Source: a virus
Virus record (IMG/VR): IMGVR_UViG_3300021963_000347
Span: 1 to 36,408 of that record
Reading direction: 5' to 3' (one strand)
Length of the DNA: 36,408 bases
Shown here: in pieces, positions 23,167-33,600 of the stretch
Layout: the number at the start of each line of letters is the position of its first letter
Position numbering within the stretch: the stretch's first letter is position 1
Program-made: the position numbers and the translations under genes
Notes under the pieces: model-generated
What the model was told of the DNA's origin: nothing
The model's database searches: none
Seen by the model: the letters and a program-made list of their open reading frames with translations, nothing else

Positions 23167-23498
23167 GTTGAGACAGAAGGTGACACCAAAACCATTCCTT
23201 CAATCACTCTTGTTTTTTTAGATGTTGAATTATTTGTCAATACAATATCATAATAATATCTACCGGGATCTAAAGAATTTGTCACCGTATTTCCCATTGA
23301 TATTGTCACTTTTCCAGTAGCAACAGTTAAAGATGAAGAAAACGAATATGATGTTGTAGATGAGGGAAATTTTTTTAATTTTGCAACAGCACTTTGATTA
23401 TTTAAATCGTATGCAGTACCATCTGCATTTGTGATTGTAAACGTCGATGAATGATCAGAACCTTTTTCTATTGAAATATTTACTGATGGAACTGCCAT
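23163..23498 (-). CDS. Ig-like small virion protein
   Basis: The 111-residue protein reads VNISIEKGSDHSSTFTITNADGTAYDL...PGRYYYDIVLTN...TRVIEGMVLVSP. That is the strand pattern of a single Ig-like or BppU-N-like beta-sandwich, common in marine phage baseplate or fibre-adaptor proteins. It lies directly after gp16 and opens the fibre region, suggesting a structural adaptor. The GATAAATA motif upstream overlaps the gp16 stop, so its transcription is separated from that of the packaging gene. Confidence 0.78.
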   Translation of the reverse strand: MAVPSVNISIEKGSDHSSTFTITNADGTAYDLNNQSAVAKLKKFPSSTTSYSFSSSLTVATGKVTISMGNTVTNSLDPGRYYYDIVLTNNSTSKKTRVIEGMVLVSPSVST

Positions 23499-23511
23499 AG
23501 CATTTTTTTAA

Positions 23512-23946
23512 TTATTTATCTGGGGTGTTTAGTCCATCCTTTAAAAGTTTTGAAAGTTCCGCAGTGGACCCAACAAACAAAGCATTAGTGACGTTTGTTG
23601 GTCCACGAACTTGCTTAGTTTCCTCAATATCTTTTAATTTTTTCTGAAGATCCATTAACTTATCAGTAGCATCGGAAACATTTTTGATCAATTGACCAGC
23701 AACTTCATATGCTCTAGGCATTTCACTTTCTGCTGCAAGTTCAAGAATACCATTGATTGCTTCTTGTCCCTTTTCAATAATAGAATACAAATTTCCTCGC
23801 GTATATTCATAATCTTTTCTAATATCTTCTACTGAAGAAGCTATGGATTCTACTTTTGAATCTACAATTTCTGGTTTTGATTCGACAATTTCACTTGAAA
23901 CATCAAAGGTCTCATTCAGTTTGTCGAATTTCTTTGTCATCTTCAT
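23512..23946 (-). CDS. 16: Terminase small subunit gp16
   Basis: The 144-residue protein aligns by eye with T4 gp16 (164). DYEYTRGNLYSIIEKGQEAI matches the T4 DYGVVRRNMHFQQQMLMDA region. ESEMPRAYEVAGQLIKNVSDATDKLM follows, and then ALFVGSTAELSKLL matches T4 ATVFMGSPTELMDEI. gp16 oligomers recognise DNA and stimulate the gp17 ATPase. The ATG overlaps the gp15 stop as ATGA. It is unusual relative to T4 in being about 11.7 kb away from its partner gp17, with the fibre module between. Confidence 0.92.
   Translation of the reverse strand: MKMTKKFDKLNETFDVSSEIVESKPEIVDSKVESIASSVEDIRKDYEYTRGNLYSIIEKGQEAINGILELAAESEMPRAYEVAGQLIKNVSDATDKLMDLQKKLKDIEETKQVRGPTNVTNALFVGSTAELSKLLKDGLNTPDK
23513..23520 (-). 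promoter_or_regulatory. Late promoter motif GATAAATA upstream of the Ig-like gene
   Basis: Overlaps the gp16 stop codon (23514-23512) and is 15 bases from the ATG at 23498, so the leader would be only about ten bases. Confidence 0.5.
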
Positions 23947-24944
23947 GATCCACTAAATCCAAAATCATCACCAATATTGATCAGAGCATTGTCTGCTGCT
24001 GTTATTTTCTTAACAGCAGTTCCTCCAACATGAGGTGCGATAAGTGTATTATCAGATCCTCTTGTTACTTTAAGTGTATTTCCAGTCTTAGATTCCACAT
24101 ACATTTCTTCACTATCAAGAACGATATATGTTTGTGCTGATATATTTGATGCATCGGCAACTTCAACAAAAATAGTAGTGTCTAATGCATCAATGTCTCC
24201 CACAAGGGTTGTAGTTACAGTTCCTGTATAGTTTTTGATAGCCCTTGGTTCTACACTGTAAGAAAGATCTCTTGATGGACTTGATGTTTGATCTCCACCA
24301 ATATAACCGATAGTAACCTTTTTGACAATATCTTTTGATACATCTGCAATTGGTCCGAAAAGATATGTCTTTGCAGTAAATCTGAGTGTATATATTAAAG
24401 ATCTTCTTGTTTCAAAATTTCCCTCATAATCATCCTCCATTGTAATACCTTCAAAAACTACAGGAATATCTCTTTTCTCTCCAATAGTTTTTACTAAATC
24501 GACAGATAATGTATATGCGGGTTGAAAATATGGTAATATCTGCTCTATAATTTGTAGCATGTCATCATTTAGCTTTGAGTAAATTGCTAACTCAAAACGC
24601 ATATTATATGGAACTGGCATATAAGTTTTTCTAGGTTTTGTTCCATCAGAATCAAGACCCGACACAAATGATTGTGTTGTTGTAACTTTTCTTGAAGGAT
24701 CGTAAGTTAATCCAGTAAATTCAAAAGACATTCTTGGAAGAGAAATCTGAACCGGTTTATTCAGATTTGGAACTTGCTCAAGTCTTGCCAAGAATTTTTG
24801 TGTTGGACCATAGGCTAAAGGAACTTTAATAACACTAGTGGTGTTATCGGAATCATCAGTATGTTTAATTGAAATATCATTAAAGAGTGATCCAAACGAT
24901 ACAATGGTACTCCTCAATATTTCGTGATAAAAATATTCAAACAT
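23943..24944 (-). CDS. 15: Tail terminator / sheath stabiliser gp15
   Basis: The 333-residue product has the gp15 start MFEYFYHEILR (T4: MFGYFYNSSFR), followed by LFNDISIKH, PVPYNMRFELAIYSKLNDDMLQIIEQILPYFQP and a RRSLIYTLRFTAKTYLF strand, all close to T4. gp15 forms the hexamer at the top of the tail that joins the neck. T4 gp15 is 272. The extra C-terminal part (about 240-315) is a small beta module with IVLDSEEMYVESKTGNTLKVTRG. Its ATGA overlap couples it to gp16. A CATAAATA motif lies upstream. Confidence 0.95.
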   Translation of the reverse strand: MFEYFYHEILRSTIVSFGSLFNDISIKHTDDSDNTTSVIKVPLAYGPTQKFLARLEQVPNLNKPVQISLPRMSFEFTGLTYDPSRKVTTTQSFVSGLDSDGTKPRKTYMPVPYNMRFELAIYSKLNDDMLQIIEQILPYFQPAYTLSVDLVKTIGEKRDIPVVFEGITMEDDYEGNFETRRSLIYTLRFTAKTYLFGPIADVSKDIVKKVTIGYIGGDQTSSPSRDLSYSVEPRAIKNYTGTVTTTLVGDIDALDTTIFVEVADASNISAQTYIVLDSEEMYVESKTGNTLKVTRGSDNTLIAPHVGGTAVKKITAADNALINIGDDFGFSGS

Positions 24945-24986
24945 GTTAGCAATTCCTTATATAATCTATTTAACAAAAAGATAATC

Positions 24987-24994
24987 TATTTATG
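24987..24994 (-). promoter_or_regulatory. Late promoter motif CATAAATA upstream of gp15
   Basis: Overlaps the gp14 stop codon (24992-24990) and lies 43 bases before the gp15 ATG. It is the first late motif after the long promoter-free run starting at gp8. Confidence 0.55.
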
Positions 24995-26375
24995 GTGTCC
25001 CAAAAGGATTTTTCTCGGAAAAATCAATTATTGAATCTGCCTCAGACTCAATATTATCATTATCTGCATATTTATCTTTAATATCATCTGTTGTATAGGC
25101 TCTTAATTTATATGACGCTGAAGATCCCGCTCCAGTTATAACATCACCATCTACAAAATTACCATCAATTTTGTAGACATCAAGTTGATATGTTGAGGCA
25201 TTCCATGACCTTACAATTGCGGTTGTACCACTGATACTTCCAGTAACTGTTTCATTATGAATAAATGTTCCTATACCAGATGAAGTTGGTGTAGAAATAG
25301 TAATTGTTGGGGCAACAGTATATCCTGCACCCGCATTGGTAATTCTAATCGAAGTGACAATACCTGCAGTGCTAATATATGCTCTAGCAGTTGCGTTAAT
25401 GCCACCAGCAGGAGCTGCAGGAATAGTTACAATCGGTGTAGTTGCATAACCGCCGCCGCCATTTGTAACAGTTATTACTCCTACAACACCATTTCCAATA
25501 GTTGCTGTTGCAGCTGCTCCAGCGCCACCACCGCCTACAAACACAACTCCCGGTGCAACTGTATATCCATAACCTGGATTTACTAATTCAACTCCTTGTA
25601 TTTTAGTTGATTGTGTACCATTACAATCAACAATATTATCAATAAATGTTACAATTCCAACTGCAGTCAATCCTCCCGCAGGAGCTGATGAAATTGCAAC
25701 TTGAGGAAGTGAAGTATACCCATATCCCCTGTTTGTAACTGTGATTAATCTTACAGCACCATTCAATATTCCAGTAACTGCAGTTGCTGTTGTTCCTATG
25801 CCAACCAACTGAAGTGTTTGAGTATATCCACCACCAGTAATCATAGTGTCATCAATAGCATCAACACCAGTATTGAGTTCTTCATCTTCATATCTGAAGA
25901 GTTCACATTTCAATTCATAAGTATATGTTTTTTGTAATTGATAAAATGGTTGCTCATGCTCAACAAATTTGATTTCAAATATTCTATCTCCAAGAGGAAA
26001 ATATATTAAGTCGCCTTCTTTTGGTCTACTTATGAGTTCAATATTAGTTAATTTTTCAGCTAAAGGTGTAATATAAGTTTCAAATCTTTCTCTTGATATT
26101 GTAACCGTCAAATCCGTCAGTGGTTGAATACCAAATTTTGAAAGTATTGTTCCTTGCCCCTCATATCCATCATAAGTGTTTACATATGCTTCAATTGGAT
26201 ACGCATTATTAAATGTCGATTCAATGACTTCTCTTATTACAGTTTTCTTAGTAACAAATTTTCTTGGAATATAGTAAATTTCAACACCATACATTCTGAT
26301 CTGTTCGTTAATCAAATCTTGAATTAACGACTGCTCAGTTTTGGATCCTTGAAGAAAGAAAGGATTTAATGCCAT
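24990..26375 (-). CDS. 14: Neck protein gp14 with inserted GxGY repeats
   Basis: The first ~175 residues match T4 gp14: NPFFLQGSKTEQSLIQDLINEQI, MYGVEIYYIPR, DLTVTISRERF, PKEGDLIYFPL, YTYELKCELFRYEDEE. The last ~25 (DNIESEADSIIDFSEKNPFG) look like the gp14 end. Between them, about 180-435 holds four to five beta repeats of the form ITVTNxGxGYxxxPxVxI with Gly/Ala-rich linkers. T4 gp14 is 256, so nearly all the excess length is this insertion. gp14 builds the neck with gp13 on top of the tail. The repeats could protrude from the neck, in the place where T4 carries the wac collar. Four bases separate it from gp13. Confidence 0.93.
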   Translation of the reverse strand: MALNPFFLQGSKTEQSLIQDLINEQIRMYGVEIYYIPRKFVTKKTVIREVIESTFNNAYPIEAYVNTYDGYEGQGTILSKFGIQPLTDLTVTISRERFETYITPLAEKLTNIELISRPKEGDLIYFPLGDRIFEIKFVEHEQPFYQLQKTYTYELKCELFRYEDEELNTGVDAIDDTMITGGGYTQTLQLVGIGTTATAVTGILNGAVRLITVTNRGYGYTSLPQVAISSAPAGGLTAVGIVTFIDNIVDCNGTQSTKIQGVELVNPGYGYTVAPGVVFVGGGGAGAAATATIGNGVVGVITVTNGGGGYATTPIVTIPAAPAGGINATARAYISTAGIVTSIRITNAGAGYTVAPTITISTPTSSGIGTFIHNETVTGSISGTTAIVRSWNASTYQLDVYKIDGNFVDGDVITGAGSSASYKLRAYTTDDIKDKYADNDNIESEADSIIDFSEKNPFGTP

Positions 26376-26379
26376 ATCT

Positions 26380-27216
26380 TTATCCTATCATGTCTAATGG
26401 AGGTAACTCATAAGTATTAGACATCTTCTCCATAATCGCATCTATTTCTTTTTGTGCGTCATCGTACATTTGTCTTCCATTTAACTCAACGCCACCAGGA
26501 AGTTTAACGCCAGTAAATTTCATCATATTTTGCCCCCACTGACGTTTGATGAGAGCTGTCAAATATGGTTTCAGGAAGGAATCATTCCAAACTCTTGAAT
26601 ACTCACTTGGATCCAGAAGACGATAGCAATCAATAATTAAATACTGACCTACACTTACACTACTCCAGTCAATATCTAAGTAAAGTCTATCTTGTCTTTT
26701 GTTGAATCTAATTTGCTTATCTGTATTCAGTAAGAAATCAATATCTTCGAGATATGTTTTTACCATTGCATATGTTAAAAGTTCTACCGAACCCCAATAG
26801 TAAATATCATTCAAGAAGAGTTGATATTTAATACTGAACATATTATGGGTAATGGTATTTGCCCCATCAAATTTGAAAATTTTATTGACCCCAATTACAG
26901 AAGGATGAACAGGAAGATAATTTCCATTTTCCTCGAATTGAAATGATGTACTATTACCCAGGTTTTGAGATACTGTTGTGGTAGTTACTCCTACACCACC
27001 AGTTCTAGCTCTACCACGATCAATATCGTCCTGAGTAATTCTATACTTCATGTACGTTTGATAAACACCATCAAAATGGCGTTCTTGAAAATACTGAACT
27101 GCATCATCAACAAGATCTTCAATTTGCTCATCAGCAACATTAATTTCTAAAACTGGATAACCCAGTTTTCTTTTACAATAATCAATCAGTTCTTGTCTAG
27201 TGCTGGGTTGTGCCAT
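26380..27216 (-). CDS. 13: Neck protein gp13
   Basis: The 278-residue protein follows T4 gp13 (309). The start has RQELIDYCKRKLGYPVLEINVADEQIEDLVDDAVQYFQERHFDG (T4: [33 protein letters not shown]). Later come YLTALIKRQWGQNM and KLPGGVELNGRQMYDDAQKE (T4: [20 protein letters not shown]). gp13 binds the portal and seals the head-tail joint with gp14. It overlaps the upstream 64-residue gene by 31 bases. Confidence 0.96.
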   Translation of the reverse strand: MAQPSTRQELIDYCKRKLGYPVLEINVADEQIEDLVDDAVQYFQERHFDGVYQTYMKYRITQDDIDRGRARTGGVGVTTTTVSQNLGNSTSFQFEENGNYLPVHPSVIGVNKIFKFDGANTITHNMFSIKYQLFLNDIYYWGSVELLTYAMVKTYLEDIDFLLNTDKQIRFNKRQDRLYLDIDWSSVSVGQYLIIDCYRLLDPSEYSRVWNDSFLKPYLTALIKRQWGQNMMKFTGVKLPGGVELNGRQMYDDAQKEIDAIMEKMSNTYELPPLDMIG

Positions 27217-27380
27217 TTGAGTTCAGATAAAACTTCTTCTTGCTTTAGGTATAGTTTTGCAAACGATTTAGCGAGATTTTTTAATTCATCAATATCGCTT
27301 ATACTATCTATATCACGGGCAACCTTTTCATATTCAAAACATTTATTTAAGTTTGTAAGTTCAATACTATTTGGATTCAT
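27186..27380 (-). CDS. Small helical protein upstream of gp13
   Basis: The 64-residue product has a predicted helical hairpin with YEKVARDIDSISDIDELKNLAKSFAKLYLKQEEVLSEL. This pattern is familiar in small conserved proteins of marine T4-like phages, but I know no function. It overlaps gp13 by 31 bases and the next upstream small gene by 14 bases, as is typical of genuine packed phage genes. Codon use and coding context agree. Confidence 0.75.
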   Translation of the reverse strand: MNPNSIELTNLNKCFEYEKVARDIDSISDIDELKNLAKSFAKLYLKQEEVLSELKWHNPALDKN

Positions 27381-27600
27381 AAGTTAAAGCCTTTAAAAGA
27401 TTTTTAATTTCATCAAGATCGTTTTTCATTCTACTCATATCATCTTCGAGTTTTTGAAGTTTTTGACCCTCAGATTCCTTTGCTTGTCTTAAATTTTTAT
27501 AATTTTGATAGTCACTCATATTAGTATTTAAGATTGCATTTGTAGAATTGTCTCGAATTAATCCACTATAACCTTCAACCTTAGAAAATTTTGTATTCAT
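27367..27600 (-). CDS. Small coiled-coil protein with VEGY-LIRD start
   Basis: The 77-residue protein has KVEGYSGLIRDNSTNAILNT followed by YQNYKNLRQAKESEGQKLQKLEDDMSRMKNDLDEIKNLL. It is a short beta-like head and a C-terminal coiled coil. This form, VEGxxxLxRDxxTxAIxNxxxxxYxxY plus coiled coil, recurs in marine T4-like phages beside neck or baseplate genes. Role unknown; a small virion or assembly factor is plausible. It begins two bases after the giant structural gene. Confidence 0.8.
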   Translation of the reverse strand: MNTKFSKVEGYSGLIRDNSTNAILNTNMSDYQNYKNLRQAKESEGQKLQKLEDDMSRMKNDLDEIKNLLKALTYESK

Positions 27601-27602
27601 AA

Positions 27603-30600
27603 TTACGCAAGAGCGATAACTCTCAAGTCTTTTAGTCTTGGTGGATGAGCCATATCAGTTGAAGATCCAATCAATTTGATGCTAAAGTATCTAAAGTCTG
27701 TTAAGTTATTTGTAGTAAATGTGTATTCTTTATAATCAAGGTTCTGACTCAGATTAGCAAGATTATCAGTTTTAGCAATCTTAATATCTGAAAGACCATC
27801 ATTATTTGCGATGTCAATTACGTTACCGAGACTATCAAGATTGTCATATCCTGGGAATGGATAATAAATTGGTTTTTCTGTAGGATCTCCCATAATTGCA
27901 TAGAATGCTCTTAAGTCACTAATTCTATTGACGTATGCACTTACTAAAACTCTGAGAGAAGAGGCAGGAACTTCAAGTGCAATTGCATTTGATGCATATA
28001 CAAAAGCTGATGGATCATCTTCGAGAGTGGAAATTCTAAAATCAGTTGCATAATTTTCAATTGGACTATTTACTCTGTTGCTTACTAAAATTGCAGATAC
28101 TCTATCAAGATCAACCACTGGAGATACATTTCTATCAAAAGTATTCATTCTTAAATTTAATGTAAATGATTTATTTCCGGGAAGAGTGGTCAGTGCAGAA
28201 GTTTCATTAACGGATGCAGCGATAATTCTTGGTGAATTCAGATAATTATTTGTTGTTAATGAAATTGGTTCATATCCAGCGTCAGTATAAGACTCTTCAT
28301 TTCCATCAACACTTGATCCTGTTACAGTTCTAATTGAAGCAGAAATACCAGTTCCAAGTAAATTCATAGTTTGAATATTTGGTCTGATAATCTCAAAAGG
28401 AATATTCTGAGTTGCATAAATGTTAGGTCCACCAGCAGATTTTGTTTCATTAACATAAAGTGGTGGGAATGATGTAGCAACACTTCTATTAACTTGTCCT
28501 TGTGGAAGAGATGCTGCATTACCCGCAGAACTTGTATCAATTTTTAGATAATAATAGTCAAGGTCAAAAGTTCTCGCTGATGAGAAACCAACATCTTGTA
28601 ATGTGTGTGTCTTATTAATTCTTCTTAATGAAATGCCATTCAATTCATATTTGAATACTGGTGTTCCAGCAGTGTATGAGAAAGCTTTTGTTTGATCTAT
28701 TTGTCTAGTGATTCCTGTCAGATTATTTCCACTTACTCCATTATATGCGATAATTTCATCTCCAATCAATACATATCCTGGATTTGTTGACGCAACACCG
28801 ACATTTTCAAAAGTAGAAAATCCACTAGCATTTGTAAGTACAATGTCTCCAGAATCTTCTTTTGCATATGCTGTATTTAATGTTGTTGGAGTAATATCCG
28901 AGTATACTCCAGAAATAACAACATTATTGTTCAGAGCATACATACCATGATTTTTATGATTGACTTTGATGTGAAGTCCATCAAACTCTTCAGAATCAAC
29001 CGTAACATAACTTACATTTACATTACCACCATTTAGGTCAGTAACTCCAATTCCAGATGCAACATAAGCAATGGTGCTTCCAGCTCCAGTTGTAAAGTTT
29101 CCTTGAACTTTGTCAAGAATAATCTCATTGATACCAGTTATTTGACCAACAGAAAGTCTTAAATTGGATCCAAGGGTGCTTCCATTTAATCCCGATACAA
29201 TTAAAACATCACCAACTCGATAACCAGCACCACCAGCACTAATTGTTGCTGCGACAGCTACATTTCCGGAAATTGTGATATTTGCTGTTGCGTTAACACC
29301 AGATCCAGTTACATTTGTCAAAGAGACTGCACTATATGACCCATCAGAGTACCCAATGCCAGAATTTGTAATCGTAAGATTTCCAGTTGCTGATCCAGCC
29401 GCACCAACATAATTACCAGTTGCATTTGAGTTTATTTGTGAGACTGTAGTTCCTACAATAAAGTTTGTACTAGTAACAGTAGTTCCCAATCCAACACGAA
29501 TTTTTCTTGAATTCATATCAAGAGGATTTTTCAATAGATTTGCAATTTGATTGTTGCCAATTGCAAGTTGTGGATTATAGAAACTAATATCACCAACTTG
29601 ATCGGTAAAGACTGCCTGATACATTGTAAATTTAAGATCTTCATACTGGCTTGGAGTCCAAGTAGAAGCATTTTGGGATTTAAATAAAGATCCTAAAAGT
29701 GGTTGTTCAGTTACGAATATTTGTTGCGACTCTGCCAAACCTGCAGTTGTAATATCTGGTTCACCGAGTCTAGAAATCCAAACCTGATAAGAAGTTGACT
29801 CTGATAAAAGAACAATCGAATGCTCTTGACCACCTCTTAAATATACTGGAGATGGGAATGTTACGGTTGTAACAGCACTTCCATCTTCAGAAATGTTGAC
29901 ATTTTCTGGATCGATAACGACTTCACTGAATGGATATATTTCAGTCGTTGGTAATCCAAGTTGCATTGGACGAAGTTGAACTGTTACTGGAAGAACGTCG
30001 TCTTTTGTTCTGAAATACAAATCAACTTTAGTTACAAATAAACCATTTCCATCTGGTAATAAGAATGATTGTGCTAAAGGATCGGGGCGCGGCGCAGGAG
30101 CTTGTACAACAATAGTATTTGTAATGAATACAGGTTGAATTCTTGTTATTGAAGATGAAGTCGTAGAATTTGATTGAGTTCTTGTGTCCGAAAGTGTTGT
30201 TGATTCAAAACGAGGACTTCTTACTGATGCAATTGTTTCTTGAATATTATTCAATAAACCTTGTGCGTAGTAAGTTACTTCACCTTCAGTAGAAACAGCT
30301 CCAGGAACTAAAGAATTTGTTGAACTATTTGTTAATTTAAATGTCTTTACTCCAGTTTCAAAAGTTGGATTTGTTGGTACATTTGGATTAGGAATAAGAT
30401 AAGAACCAATGACTGTTCCAACGTGATCAGTTACTAATCTGACATTGGAAATTGTAGCTTCTGCTCCACTAGTTAATCCTCTTAATTTTAATCCACTTGC
30501 AACTCTTCCAAAAAATTGTCCTTGAGTTTGTTCTGAAAGACTTGCAATGTCTACATTAAGGATCGTTGAAGTTGCAGAATAAGTGGAGGTTAAAGTGCCA

Positions 30601-33600
30601 GTCGCTTGTTGATCGTATGGATTTCTTGTATAAACATCAGTTGGAGAGTTAAAAGTTCCATATCTGTGATTTGCAGTTGCAACTCGGAATCTAATTTCTG
30701 TTGGGGTAACCCCAGGCGTATTGTTTTGATTAATTGGTGATAATGCAAAACTTCCTACTACTGTTTCTCCGACCTGGAATATTCCGGACTCCATTGTAAC
30801 TTCAAGAAGTTTAGGAACAATAAATGAGTTAACATCTTCACCATCAAAAAATGCATAAACTTGAGTAAATGGTCTAAAACGTTTTGCAACAAATTCAATG
30901 TTCCTTGATCTCATGAACGTTGCAAGTTCAGAAGCAACTAAGGAATCTCCTTGAGAAGTATTTGTTACTTGTTCAGTGAGTCTTAATTGAGTCCCTGCTC
31001 TTCTTTGCTGTTCAGTAGTTGTAGTAGTTGTAAATGTTGTTGTCGTATCACCAGCATTTTCTACCCTTTGTGATGTTGATTGACCTGCCCAAGTGGTTTC
31101 CCAAGCACCCCAGTTTACAGGTCCAAGACCAGTTTGAGGATCAAACCCTTCAGCAGCCAATTGTTGTTGAGTTGCTGTAAAATTATCTTGGTTTATAATT
31201 CTTGGTTCTAATCTAACTTGATCTGTCCATACATCAGATGATGGAGTTAATCCAATATTTCCAACATAATTTGTTACAAGATAAGGAGTTACATTTTCAA
31301 TTCTTGTTGCATATGGTTGAGATATGAAAGAAGCATCAGTATAATCTAATGTGATTACCTGTCCAGTTCTTCTAACATTATTACCAATCAAATCTGTAAC
31401 AAATCTAGGATCTGCAGTCGGATCAACTGATGCGCCAATTCCAACTAAAGATTTTGAACCAATCAACAAATCAACTTCAGTTACATATGGAGATGGTCTT
31501 AACTCCTGATTTGATTGGTCAATTGAGTTTTTAATTCGTGTAGTTGTATTTTGTGAATTTAAATTTCTAAAATTGTCAACAAAGAATCCAGATTTAAATC
31601 TATCCAGCCCGTTTACATCTTTAATACTTAATGCTTGTGTGTTAGTTTCTAAAAGATTTAATGTAGTATAAGATTCTAAATTCTTAATTCTATCTTCTAA
31701 TCTTGAAATATCTTTCATTTGATATCTCTTGTGATCAAGAAGCTGAATTGATACCTTTTTCACATCACAAAGATATGGTGGAAGAACTGCAGAAGCAATT
31801 TCAAGAGCATCATCTAAAGATTTTGGTGGTCTTGGAGTCTCTGCAGGATCTCCAGGAACTAACTGCAATGCACCCGTTTTTGTTAAGAAAATTCTATCAA
31901 TTCTACCAAGATAATGATCAAAAGATAAAAGGATAGATTCATCAGATGCTAAAATATTTTTTCCACAATTTTGCGATTCTGAAAAAGTTCTAGATAAAAA
32001 CTCAAAGGGAGAACGAGATCCTGTTGTTACCGAATATTCAGATACTCTTGGACGAATATCCAAAATATCACTATTTGCAACTCTACCTTCTATAGGAGCT
32101 ATATCACAATAATCAAAATTACCATAAGAGTTTACTGTTGTTAAATCTCCAAGATCTGATGAGGAAAAACTAGCAGATTCAAAAATAATTTTTATTTGTT
32201 TTGCTGGTTCTTTTGATACTGGATTTCTTACTATTCTGGAATAATCATAAATTGTATTTTTTTGTGAGGAATCTAAAGTATAATTTTCTGTAATATTTTT
32301 ATCTGATAATGTAATAGAAGAAACTACTGCTCGAATTCCACTTTCATTAAACAACACAGTTTCACTTGTTTGGAATGACTTATCATTTAAGTAAACAAAG
32401 TTAATTTGTAAATCATTAATTTTGTTTGTATAAACTGCTATCGCTCCAGAAGTTTGACCAACAAAAGTTTCTCCAACCAATAAATCTCCGGTTTTATTAG
32501 TCGGACCAGTTAAAGAACTAAATGTAACTGAAGATAAACTTGCCTCTGATGTTGATGACGATTCAAATATTCCATATATTTTTGTAACATCTGGTATATT
32601 TAAACATATCTCTTCATCTTGAACTCTTGTTCCATATGGATAAGTTCCATATGTCAATCCATCATTGATTGATGTTGATCCAATTCCAGAATAATCATAT
32701 TTTGATTTATCTACAATTAATGTCTTTATTCTATTTCTATTTTTGACTTTTGATTTTATTTTAGTTTTTCTTAAAGTAGCAATCAATCTTGCTCCACTGT
32801 CGTTTCCACCTAAACCATAAATGGTTAATTGTGTAGAAGTTGCATTAAATGAAAATTTATCAGATCTTAAAGTTTCAAAAGAACCATCAGATCTTACTAA
32901 AGTATATCTTTCTTCATCAAATGGTAAAAATGTTTCATTAGATTCTGCAGTTATAGTGCTACTCTGATTACTTGTAATAGTAATTGCAAATTCTTTTTTA
33001 ATTGTAAGATTTGAATCTGTAAGATCAACAGAATTTATAAAGTTTTTAGGAAGTTTTGTATATAAGTTATTATCTACAGAAGTTTGGAAAGAAGAGCCAA
33101 GAATGCTTAAATCACTTACAGTCTTTGCGGTTGATGGAGGAGATCCTTCACATATGCCAGTAACGGTTGTAACTCCTGTTACTGTAATAGAGTTCTGAGA
33201 TACACTCAAAACTTGATTGTATGTTGGAACTGTAGATCCTGAAACTGTATATTGTACTAAACCACCAACTTTTACATTATTTGTGAATGCAAAGTTGCTG
33301 TCCGCTCTATCTAAACTGATACTACTAATACCAGTTGCAGATCTTGCAGTAATTGACGCTAATCCAACATTATACGTTATGGATGGAACAATATCAGCAG
33401 TAAAAGAAGTGCTAGAAGTACTAACGTTTGTTATTGATTCTACATTTTGTATAGAATATTCAGTAATTGCTGTAGACACTCGACTTGTAGTTTCTACACC
33501 ATTAAAAATAAATTTCTCATTTGCTGCAAAAGATCCCTTTACTCCATACGCAGTGAGAATACCTGTATTATTGACATCAAATCTAAGATAACCAGTTGCT

